DNA of 40,694 nucleotides from Acetobacter sp. UBA5411 (GTDB lineage: Bacteria; Pseudomonadota; Alphaproteobacteria; Acetobacterales; Acetobacteraceae), in contig NZ_DHNR01000005.1 of NCBI RefSeq assembly GCF_002409645.1, positions 1 through 40,694 on the forward strand, read 5' to 3'. The notes below the pieces were generated by a model. The model was not told the DNA's origin and ran no database searches. It worked only from the letters and a program-made list of their open reading frames with translations. The position numbers and the translations under genes are program-made. Positions 33,829 to 40,694 of the stretch are shown here, one piece after another (the first letter of the stretch is position 1; each line of letters begins with the position of its first letter).

Positions 33829-35574
33829 ATGCCAGACAAGAAAACCTCCCGACCAGCCCTCTCCAGTCCGGGACGCCGTGCTGCCCTGTCCTCTCTCGTC
33901 ACACTTGGTGCGACGGGCTGTCTTGCCGGGGTCGCCGCGCATGCTGCCGAGACGACCGGAACGCCCTCCACACCCACGACGCCTCTTCCTCCGCAGGCTC
34001 CGGATCACACCCACGACGCCGAGCCGAACGCCTCGCATCCCTCCCCGGCCGATCAACCAGGAAACGCGCTGATGCATCCCGCAACGGAAACTCCTGCGGA
34101 CACGCTGTATCGTCCATCCGTCCATTTCAGCCCAACCACAGGCTTCATGAACGATCCGAACGGTCTGGTGTTCGATGGCACGCGCTATCACCTCTATTAC
34201 CAGTATGATCCGTTCGCGCCGTATGCGGGGCACGTTCACTGGGGACATGCGACGAGCACGGATCTGCTCCACTGGCAGGATCAGCCGATCGCCATTCCGG
34301 AGACCAAGGCGGGCGAGGCCTATACGGGCTGCGCTGTCGTCGATGAGAAAAACACGTCCGGTCTCTTCGCGTCAGGCGAAAGCGGTATCGTCGCCCTTTA
34401 CACGCGCGCCAGCCCCACCGAGCAGGCCCAGTATCTCGCTGTCAGCAAGGATCAGGGACAGACCTTCACGGAATACGAACACAATCCGATTCTGGATCTC
34501 GGCAGCAATTCCTTCCGTGACCCGCAGGTGATCTTCCATAAACCCACACGGCAGTGGGTCATGGTGGTGGCGAAGTCCCGCCTGCATCAGATTGCGTTCT
34601 ACGCCTCCACGGACCTGATTCACTGGGTGCATCTCAGCGATTTCGGCCCGTCCGGCCTGTTTGGCGTCGATTACGAATGCCCCAATCTGCTTGAAGTGCC
34701 GGTCGAAGGCGGTGGCACGCGCTGGGTGCTGTTCGTTTCCGTCAATCCGGGTGCGCCGCTGGGTGGCAGCACCACCCAGTATTTCATCGGCAGTTTCGAC
34801 GGCTCGCGCTTTACGCCGGATGACACCGTGATCGGCCTGACGGACTTCGCCAAGGACGCCTACGCGCTTCAGGTCTACAGCAATATGCCGAAGGACGAGG
34901 CTGTCTCCATCGCATGGTTCGGCAACTGGCAATACTGTCAGGAACTGCCGACCCGAACATGGCGCGGATGCATGACCCTGCCGCGCACAATGACATTGAA
35001 GCGGGATTTCGCGGGCTGGCTGCGCCTTGCCCAGCAACCGCGCGGTGTGGAAACCCTGTGGGACAGATCACTTTCCTTTCAGCCACGCCGACTTGCAGCC
35101 GGAACCAGTGTGCAGACCGCCATTCCCATAGGTTCAGCCCTTGATTTGAGCCTGAGTGCGACCGTCGATGAACGGCCTGCGGGGCTGCCACCGGGTGACA
35201 AGGGCCGCACAGGACGCTTCGTCATCACATTCGGCAATGAACAGGGAGAGGCTCTGACAATCGGGTTTGACGCCTTTTCCGGTCAGCTCTGGCTGGATCG
35301 TGGGAATCTGCGCGGTTTCTCACAGCCCTTTTTCACCGGAGAGTTCTCGACAGTCCTCAACCCTGATGACCGGCATTTCTCCATTCGCATCATTCTCGAT
35401 GCCAGCACGCTCGAGATCTTCGCCAACGGAGGACTTTCCGTGGGGACAGCGCTGATCTATCCCTCCGCCCCCCTCACCTTCCTGCGTCTCGAAACATCAG
35501 GAGCAGGCGCGACGGTGGATAGCATCAGCCTGCATTCCCTCCACAAAACCATGGAGCGGGAAACGTCGATCTGA
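33829..35574 (+). CDS. GH32 levanase / exo-fructanase with Tat-like signal
   Basis: A 581-residue exported glycoside hydrolase family 32 enzyme that hydrolyses beta-fructosides such as levan, inulin or sucrose. The nucleophile is Asp109 in FMNDPNG, the transition-state stabiliser Asp231 in FRDP, and the acid/base Glu283 in YECP. A five-blade propeller is followed by a C-terminal beta-sandwich (from about 430; GRFVITFGNEQGEALTIGFD, ASTLEIFANGG). The N-terminus has a twin-arginine-like signal (SPGRRAALSSLVTLG, ending near AAHAA at 40), then a Pro/Thr-rich linker. ATG 33829 was chosen because the upstream 54 residues have no domain and overlap the glycosyltransferase gene. Extended substrate preference cannot be read from sequence. 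Confidence 0.9.
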   Translation: MPDKKTSRPALSSPGRRAALSSLVTLGATGCLAGVAAHAAETTGTPSTPTTPLPPQAPDHTHDAEPNASHPSPADQPGNALMHPATETPADTLYRPSVHFSPTTGFMNDPNGLVFDGTRYHLYYQYDPFAPYAGHVHWGHATSTDLLHWQDQPIAIPETKAGEAYTGCAVVDEKNTSGLFASGESGIVALYTRASPTEQAQYLAVSKDQGQTFTEYEHNPILDLGSNSFRDPQVIFHKPTRQWVMVVAKSRLHQIAFYASTDLIHWVHLSDFGPSGLFGVDYECPNLLEVPVEGGGTRWVLFVSVNPGAPLGGSTTQYFIGSFDGSRFTPDDTVIGLTDFAKDAYALQVYSNMPKDEAVSIAWFGNWQYCQELPTRTWRGCMTLPRTMTLKRDFAGWLRLAQQPRGVETLWDRSLSFQPRRLAAGTSVQTAIPIGSALDLSLSATVDERPAGLPPGDKGRTGRFVITFGNEQGEALTIGFDAFSGQLWLDRGNLRGFSQPFFTGEFSTVLNPDDRHFSIRIILDASTLEIFANGGLSVGTALIYPSAPLTFLRLETSGAGATVDSISLHSLHKTMERETSI

Positions 35575-35587
35575 GTCAGTCATTATT

Positions 35588-35620
35588 GGGTTGGAGCCGC
35601 TTTCAGTGAGGCTCCAACCC
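35588..35620 (+). terminator. stem-loop after the GH32 gene
   Basis: GGGTTGGAGCC (35588-35598) and GGCTCCAACCC (35610-35620) form a perfect 11-bp stem with an 11-base loop, 13 bases past the GH32 stop. No T-run follows, so termination efficiency is uncertain. Confidence 0.6.
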
Positions 35621-35691
35621 GGAACAACCCTTGAGCCGATATCCTTCAAGGTCGTCAGATTCCCTTCAGGTGCAAACTGCTTTAGAGTGCT

Positions 35692-36471
35692 ATGCATGAA
35701 CAGATTTTGCGAATGGCTTCCGAAATGAGTCGCGTTTCCATCGAACTGGTTCCCCGCGACGCGGGGGCCATCACACGTGAGGTGCGGGAGCTGCGCGAGT
35801 GCCTGCCCTTCGTCGATACGATCAACATTCCCGATATCCAGCGGTTTTCCCTGCGCAGCTGGGACGCCGCCGCGATGGTGCAGGACAACTTCCACTCGGT
35901 CATTCCGCATATCCGGGCCATCGATATCGACCCGAAGGGCCCACTTCCCGGTCTGGACACGCCGGGCCTGAAGGAAGTTCTGATCATCAAGGGTGACCCA
36001 CCGGCAGACCTGAACCACCGCGTATTCCCAAACACATCGGACGCCATCATCCGGCGTTATGTGCGGGAAGCGCCGCATTTGAAGGTGTACGCCGCGTTTG
36101 ATCCCTATCGCCGCGCCCCTTACCGTGAACTGGAAGAACTGGCCCGCAAACGTGATGCCGGAGCCTGCGGCTTCTTCACACAACCCCTGTTTGACAGGCG
36201 GATGCTCGATCTCTGCCGGGAATGGCTACGGGATGAGACTGTCTTCTGGGGGTTCTCTCCTGTCATCGGTCCGAAATCACGCTCCTACTGGGAAACGACA
36301 AACCATATTGTCTTTCCGCATGATTTCTCTCCCACTCTTGAAGCCAATCTCGCATTTGCAAGGCAGGCCATTCAGGAAGTGCGGGCTGATGGTGGCTCCG
36401 TCTATCTGATGCCGCTACGGGTCAGACTCGCCAGCTACCTCTCCCCCCTCACTGACGTATTGCGGACATAA
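35692..36471 (+). CDS. methylenetetrahydrofolate reductase-like protein (MetF family)
   Basis: A 259-residue TIM-barrel protein related to MetF, which reduces 5,10-methylene-THF to 5-methyl-THF with FAD. Family signs are VSIELVPRDAGAI near the N-terminus (canonical MetF reads S-x-E-F-F-P-P), VLIIKGDPPADL and CGFFTQPLFDRRMLD. The N-terminal pattern is atypical and the protein is about 30-40 residues shorter than canonical MetF, so it may be a divergent subfamily with a modified function. Start ATG 35692 has only a weak AGAG upstream; ATG 35713 is possible. Proximity to the sarcosine oxidase block, which makes methylene-THF, is suggestive of C1 management, but it lies in a different transcriptional unit. 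Confidence 0.8.
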   Translation: MHEQILRMASEMSRVSIELVPRDAGAITREVRELRECLPFVDTINIPDIQRFSLRSWDAAAMVQDNFHSVIPHIRAIDIDPKGPLPGLDTPGLKEVLIIKGDPPADLNHRVFPNTSDAIIRRYVREAPHLKVYAAFDPYRRAPYRELEELARKRDAGACGFFTQPLFDRRMLDLCREWLRDETVFWGFSPVIGPKSRSYWETTNHIVFPHDFSPTLEANLAFARQAIQEVRADGGSVYLMPLRVRLASYLSPLTDVLRT

Positions 36472-36625
36472 TCAGCCTTTCAAATTCCGGTTTTCTGCGG
36501 TTCGCACAAAGTTTTGTTACATTTTTGATACAACAAAACACCAAACTCCTGCCCAATTTTCTGGCCATAAGGGCAGAGGCAGGCTATTAAGGAGCTGTTA
36601 GTCAGTATCCTTTATGCAGGCCAGA
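36472..36625. other. intergenic region between metF-like gene and a strong hairpin
   Basis: No gene is visible. It includes an 8-bp inverted repeat, GTTTTGTT (36511-36518) and AACAAAAC (36532-36539). The remainder leads into the stem-loop at 36626, so it could be the 3' untranslated region of the metF-like gene or encode a small RNA. Confidence 0.4.
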
Positions 36626-36676
36626 GGGTCAGTCCTGTTTCGTGTGTCGCAGCACAGACACGGGGCTGGCCCTTTT
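36626..36676 (+). terminator. strong intrinsic terminator, possible small-RNA 3' end
   Basis: GGGTCAGTCCTG (36626-36637) pairs with CGGGGCTGGCCC (36661-36672) over 12 positions using G-U wobbles, contains an inner TGTG/CACA hairpin and is followed by TTTT (36673-36676). It lies 155 bases beyond the metF-like stop, which is far for a gene terminator; it could also end an independent small RNA starting around 36540-36600. Confidence 0.6.
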
Positions 36677-36783
36677 CTGTGCGCACTTTTCGCGTCAGAT
36701 GCGGATCTCTACGACAGGTTCATACTGATCCGCGCCCTTCCCCGAATATTCTGATTTTCCTGACCGTCCAAAAGCTTTCTGTA

Positions 36784-36810
36784 ACCGGCAGCAGCTTCCT
36801 GCGTGCCGGT
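36784..36810 (-). terminator. stem-loop at the end of the SulP gene
   Basis: ACCGGCA (36784-36790) pairs with TGCCGGT (36804-36810), extended inward by GCAG/CTGC with one bulged G. It begins at the SulP stop codon and is followed, in minus direction, by TTACAGAAAGCTTTTGG, so it is likely a terminator. Confidence 0.55.
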
Positions 36811-38468
36811 CATTTCTTCGCTGTGAGTTCCGCCAGCCTCTTCCGGGCCATGTCCATCGCAAGATGGAGCGCCCCCAGCAGATGATCCTCCCCAATCAGA
36901 TCTATCAGACGGTGACGGACCATATCGCTTCGCATGTCATTGCTCACACGACCGAAAAACAGCTCAACCTTCCGCGCCTGTAAACGCGCCACCAGATCAC
37001 GCATCATGGCTGCCGCTGAATAATCGATATCGGTAATCGCGCCAGCATCGACCACGATGCAGAACACTGGATGCGGTGCGGTTTCGACAAGCTCCATCAC
37101 ATCGTCGGCGAACCGCGTGCAGTTGGCGTAGAAGAGATCGGCCGCGAACCGGTAGATGATCAGTCCCGGCTCGGTCTCCTCTCCCGCGTGACAGCGCGTG
37201 GCCTCGAAAACACCGGCACGAACCGGTTGAAGCACACTGGTATGCGGCTCGTAACTATGTCGCACGTGACGCAGCAGCGACAGCACGATCGCCAGAAAGA
37301 TTCCCTGCTCCACTCCGACCGCCACCACCGTCGCCGCCGTAATGAGGGCAAGGTGGAACTCGCCGGGACTTTCCCGCCGGATGGCGAGCAAACCGGACAC
37401 GTTGATCATGTCGACCCCGATGACGAACACGATGCTCGCGAGCACGCATTGCGGCAGATACTGCAAAGGGGCAGTCGCGCAGAGCAGGATCACGCCGGTG
37501 ACCAGCGCAACGACAACCTGCGCACGCTGACTACGTGCTCCGAACTGCACGGCAAGCGTCGTCTGCGTCGGGCTGCCATTGACCACAAACGTGCCGCTGA
37601 GTGCCGCTGCCATGTTGGCCCCCGACAGCCCCAGAATGTCGGCGTTTTCATCAACTGTTTCACCATACTGCACGGCAAAGGCCCGTGACGTCGCAGCGCT
37701 CTGGGCGATGATCACGAACATGCAGGAAAGAGCCGTGGGCACGATCACCGACAGCTCATCCAGACCGAAATGAGGCAGTCCAAGACGAGGCAGACCGCCA
37801 CTGACCGGTCCCAGCGTGGCAATCCCCATATGCGAAAAGCCGAACCACGCACTCGCCACAATGCTGCCGATCACAGCCACCAGCGCACCCGGAATACGAG
37901 GCGTCAGATGACGTGCCGCCACAATGCACCCCGCCACCAGCAACGAAAGGGCGATGGTCGGCAGACTGGCGTCATGGGCATGCGTTACATCGCCCCACAA
38001 CTGAAGCAGCGAATTTTCACCCTTCTGGGAGATACCGAGCATGTCGTGCAGCATGGAAATGGCGACCTGACAGCCCACACCGGTCAGAAAACCCACAAGC
38101 ACTGTGCGTGAGAGAAAGTCCGCAAGAAACCCCAGCCGGAACAGCCGTGCGATCAGCAACAGCCCGGCAGTAAACAGCGCCACGACCGGCACCAGCGCAA
38201 TATAGGAGACACTTCCGATCGGCGCGACGGACTTGAGGCCACCCGCCAGAATCGCCGCCGTCGCTGAATCCGCCGCCACAACGAGATGGCGTGATGATCC
38301 CAACGCGGCAAACAGGAGCGGCGGCAGGAGAGCCGTGTACAGTCCCATGACGGCTGGCACCCCGGCGATCCGCGCGTAGCCCATCACCTGCGGCACACTC
38401 AGTGCCGCCTCGGACAGTCCGGCGATGCAGTCTCCCCACCATGCGTTTTTTTTCTTCGCGCTGGTCAT
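36810..38468 (-). CDS. SulP-family anion transporter with STAS domain
   Basis: A 552-residue inner-membrane protein. The transport domain starts with DCIAGLSEAALSVPQVMGYA and AGVPAVMGLYTALLPPLLFA, and has the SulP core (NMAAALSGTFVVNGSPTQTT). A cytoplasmic STAS domain follows at about 430-545 (IIYRFAADLFYANCTRFADD; VVDAGAITDIDYSAAAMMRD). SulP proteins move sulfate, bicarbonate, or C4-dicarboxylates, so the substrate is open; sulfate would fit the adjacent cysS only loosely. ATG 38468 (MTSAKKKNAWWGD) was chosen over 38567, since the extra residues are not family-like. It is divergent from cysS. Confidence 0.87.
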   Translation of the reverse strand: MTSAKKKNAWWGDCIAGLSEAALSVPQVMGYARIAGVPAVMGLYTALLPPLLFAALGSSRHLVVAADSATAAILAGGLKSVAPIGSVSYIALVPVVALFTAGLLLIARLFRLGFLADFLSRTVLVGFLTGVGCQVAISMLHDMLGISQKGENSLLQLWGDVTHAHDASLPTIALSLLVAGCIVAARHLTPRIPGALVAVIGSIVASAWFGFSHMGIATLGPVSGGLPRLGLPHFGLDELSVIVPTALSCMFVIIAQSAATSRAFAVQYGETVDENADILGLSGANMAAALSGTFVVNGSPTQTTLAVQFGARSQRAQVVVALVTGVILLCATAPLQYLPQCVLASIVFVIGVDMINVSGLLAIRRESPGEFHLALITAATVVAVGVEQGIFLAIVLSLLRHVRHSYEPHTSVLQPVRAGVFEATRCHAGEETEPGLIIYRFAADLFYANCTRFADDVMELVETAPHPVFCIVVDAGAITDIDYSAAAMMRDLVARLQARKVELFFGRVSNDMRSDMVRHRLIDLIGEDHLLGALHLAMDMARKRLAELTAKK

Positions 38469-38755
38469 CGTGCTGTGTCTTCCATCCTCCCCTTGCTTCA
38501 AACCATCATCGACCTGACCACCAGAAATGGGAACCCATGCGGACCGGCACGCACCCATGTCTGCCATGAATCGTCAGGAATGGCCTTTCAGCCCATGCTC
38601 CGGTGTTGCGTTCCGACGCGTGAAAAGGCATCCACGCGGGATGATTTCCGGTTTCCGCTGACGTTCGATAAACATGAGCGGGAAAAGGCCCGTCCGGAGA
38701 TCGTGCATCCTTCCGGGCGTTTCGGCAGCATCAGGACGACAGAGACCGTATTACG

Positions 38756-40117
38756 ATGACCCAGCTACTGCTCCATGACAGCCAGCGGCGAGCGACAGTT
38801 CCGTTCGAGCCGCTCGATCCGGAGCATGTGAAGGTCTATTACTGCGGCCCCACGGTCTATGACCTGCCGCATGTCGGTAATCTGCGGGCTATGCTGACGG
38901 CAGATATTCTCACCCGCCTGCTGCGCAGGCTCTATCCGCGCGTGACGTTCGTGCGCAATATCACCGACGTGGACGACAAGATCACCGCACGGGCCGCGCA
39001 GAACAACGAGGACATCGCCTCCCTCACCGCTCGCACGACCGCCGAGTTCCACGCCGATCTCAAGGCGATGAACATGCTGCCGCCGGACATTGAGCCGCGC
39101 GCCACGCACAATATCGAAGAGATGGTGGCGATGATCGCCCGTCTGATCGAACTCGGTCACGCCTATGAGGCGGAAGGGCATGTGTTGTTCGCTGTCGCGT
39201 CCTTCCCCTCCTACGGCGCGCTTTCGGGACGTGATCCGGAAGATCTGGTTGCAGGCGCACGTGTCGAGGTCGCTCCCTACAAGCGCGATCCGGGTGATTT
39301 CGTGCTGTGGAAACCCTCCACACCAACGCAACCCGGTTGGCCTTCTCCATGGGGACGCGGCCGGCCCGGTTGGCACATCGAATGCTCGGCCATGTCGCAT
39401 CGCTATCTCGGCGACAGTTTCGATATTCACGGCGGCGGCAGCGACCTGCTTTTCCCTCACCACGAAAACGAACGCGCCCAGAGCCTGTGCTGCTTCCCCG
39501 GCAGCAAGTTCGCCGATTACTGGGTGCATAACGCCATGCTGCTGGTCGATGGCGAGAAGATGTCCAAGTCGCTGGGCAACTTCCTGACCATCCGTGACGT
39601 GCTGGCCAAAGGCCCGGTCGAAGCCCTGCGTCTTCTGCTGATGGGCGCACAGTATCGCTCGGTCCTGAACTTCACATGGACGGGGCTGGACGAGGCCAAA
39701 CGCACGCTGGACCGGTTCTATCGGGCGCTGGAAGGCGCATGGCCGCTGGATGTGGAAGGACGTGATATTCCGGCTCCTTTCCTTGCTGCTCTGTGCGATG
39801 ACCTGAACACGCCAAAAGCCATTGCTGAGTTGCACGCCATGGCGACCGCAGCACTCGCTGGCGACCGTGAAGCCGCTGCTGATCTGCTGGTCGCGGGTCA
39901 GATGATCGGCCTGTTTATGCAGGAACCAGCCGCATGGTTCCGGGGCGAAGCTGGCGACGGACCTTCCGAAGCCGAGATCGAAGTCCTGATCGCCGAACGA
40001 CTGGCGGCACGCAAGGCGAAGGATTTCGCCCGCGCTGACGCCATTCGCAAGGAACTGACCGACAAGGGCGTGGTGCTTGAAGACGGTCCCGGCGGGACAA
40101 CATGGAGGCGCGCATGA
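38756..40117 (+). CDS. cysS: cysteinyl-tRNA synthetase
   Basis: A 453-residue class I aminoacyl-tRNA synthetase that charges tRNA-Cys. It has the N-terminal zinc-ligand segment VYYCGPTVYD (Cys30), the HIGH-equivalent HVGN (39-42), the zinc-binding ECSAMSHRYLG and HGGGSDLLFPHHENERAQS region, the KMSKSLGNF signature and a C-terminal helical anticodon region. The divergent intergenic region (38469-38755) holds its promoter. The stop overlaps the next gene's start (ATGA). Confidence 0.97.
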   Translation: MTQLLLHDSQRRATVPFEPLDPEHVKVYYCGPTVYDLPHVGNLRAMLTADILTRLLRRLYPRVTFVRNITDVDDKITARAAQNNEDIASLTARTTAEFHADLKAMNMLPPDIEPRATHNIEEMVAMIARLIELGHAYEAEGHVLFAVASFPSYGALSGRDPEDLVAGARVEVAPYKRDPGDFVLWKPSTPTQPGWPSPWGRGRPGWHIECSAMSHRYLGDSFDIHGGGSDLLFPHHENERAQSLCCFPGSKFADYWVHNAMLLVDGEKMSKSLGNFLTIRDVLAKGPVEALRLLLMGAQYRSVLNFTWTGLDEAKRTLDRFYRALEGAWPLDVEGRDIPAPFLAALCDDLNTPKAIAELHAMATAALAGDREAAADLLVAGQMIGLFMQEPAAWFRGEAGDGPSEAEIEVLIAERLAARKAKDFARADAIRKELTDKGVVLEDGPGGTTWRRA

Positions 40118-40694
40118 CCGGACGTGACGGCGGCGCCGCCATCGAACCAATCGGCAACAGTCCGGTCGTCATTCTCGTGCGCCCGCAGATGGCGGAAAAC
40201 ATCGGCACGACGGCACGCGCCATGGCCAATGGCGGTCTGTTCCATATGCGGATTGTCGCCCCGCGTGACGGGTGGCCACAGGAACGGGCATGGCGCGCCG
40301 CCTCCGGCGCGGACCGCATCCTTGAAGCTGCGGAAGTCTTTGAGACGGTCGATGACGCCATCGCCGATCTGCATCACGTCTATGCGACCTGCCCCCGCCC
40401 CCGCCACATCGTCAAGCCGCTACTGACCGCCCGTGGCGGCGCCATCGAACTGCGGGAAGCGACCAATCGCGGCCTGAAGGTCGGGCTGATGTTTGGTCCA
40501 GAACGAGCCGGATTGGACAATGAGGACATGGCGCGGGCTGACGCGCTGATCCGCTATCCGCTCAATCCGGCGTTCATGTCGCTGAATCTGGCGCAGGCCG
40601 TGATGATCATGGCTTATGAGTGGTGGCTGACAGAAGACAGCACGTCGCCTCGTGAACTGATGACCAATGAAACGCATGTCGCCACCAAAGGCGA
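40114..40694 (+). CDS. TrmJ-like SPOUT RNA methyltransferase (5' part, cut by window end)
   Basis: 193 codons are visible before the sequence ends. The TrmH/TrmJ (SpoU) fold is shown by VVILVRPQMAENIGTTARAM, GLMFGPERAGLDNEDMARAD and YPLNPAFMSLNLAQAVMIMA, which are the three conserved SPOUT motifs forming the knotted S-adenosylmethionine site. TrmJ methylates the ribose of position 32 in certain tRNAs; other SPOUT enzymes act on rRNA, so the exact target is likely but not certain. The gene overlaps the cysS stop by 4 bases, so both tRNA-related genes are probably co-transcribed. Confidence 0.88.
   Translation, partial: MTGRDGGAAIEPIGNSPVVILVRPQMAENIGTTARAMANGGLFHMRIVAPRDGWPQERAWRAASGADRILEAAEVFETVDDAIADLHHVYATCPRPRHIVKPLLTARGGAIELREATNRGLKVGLMFGPERAGLDNEDMARADALIRYPLNPAFMSLNLAQAVMIMAYEWWLTEDSTSPRELMTNETHVATKG

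Noticed and set aside
36645..36650. TGTCGC near the SulP gene, considered as another regulator half-site
   Set aside because: It lies in the loop of a strong terminator hairpin, has no paired copy 21 bases away and no gene start nearby.
38765..40150. 461-codon open frame antisense to cysS
   Set aside because: cysS is certain on the plus strand and the antisense frame has no domain.

Overview
The window reads as chromosomal DNA from a GC-rich alphaproteobacterium. I infer an acetic acid bacterium or close relative (Acetobacteraceae), from the combination of an STH-type transhydrogenase, a Hint-domain surface-type protein, an EmrAB/NodT-type efflux set, a GH32 levanase with a twin-arginine-like signal, and ordinary housekeeping genes (cysS, a TrmJ-like gene). 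No rRNA, tRNA, CRISPR array, complete insertion sequence or prophage was seen. The genus cannot be fixed from this sequence.

Layout: (1) 1-1820: a SnoaL-like protein and a GlxA-type AraC regulator, with TGTCGC repeats and a perfect 11-bp inverted repeat between them. (2) 1821-3402: sthA. (3) 3403-7571: an AT-richer accessory islet with a degraded coding remnant, an XRE-type regulator, a Hint-domain gene split by a frameshift in a 7-base homopolymer, and the 3' end of a serine recombinase. (4) 7572-13634: a LysR regulator divergent from a four-gene efflux operon (EmrB-like, EmrA-like, NodT-like, degenerate pirin). (5) 13638-32622, all on the minus strand: a glycine betaine catabolic block. (6) 32922-36471: a DXD glycosyltransferase, a GH32 levanase/fructanase and a MetF-like protein. 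(7) 36810-40694: a SulP transporter, cysS and the start of a TrmJ-like methyltransferase.

The central theme is stepwise demethylation of glycine betaine to pyruvate. GbcAB (Rieske oxygenase plus reductase) gives dimethylglycine. DgcAB with a dedicated EtfAB pair gives sarcosine. SoxBDAG gives glycine and methylene-THF. SdaA deaminates serine to pyruvate. The first operon (gbcA-gbcB-gbdR-like-dgcA-dgcB-etfA-etfB-adhC-fghA, about 11.3 kb) also carries the glutathione-dependent formaldehyde pathway needed for the formaldehyde released by the first two steps. The linking serine hydroxymethyltransferase (glyA) and the formyl-THF hydrolase (purU) often found beside sox genes are not in the window. 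GTCG-containing half-sites recur upstream of gbcA, soxB and the first GlxA-type regulator, which suggests shared control by this regulator family.

The most unusual sequence observations are the homopolymer frameshift in the Hint gene, the shared half-sites, a duplicated N-terminal motif in EtfA, and a pirin-like protein lacking the usual metal ligands at the end of an efflux operon.
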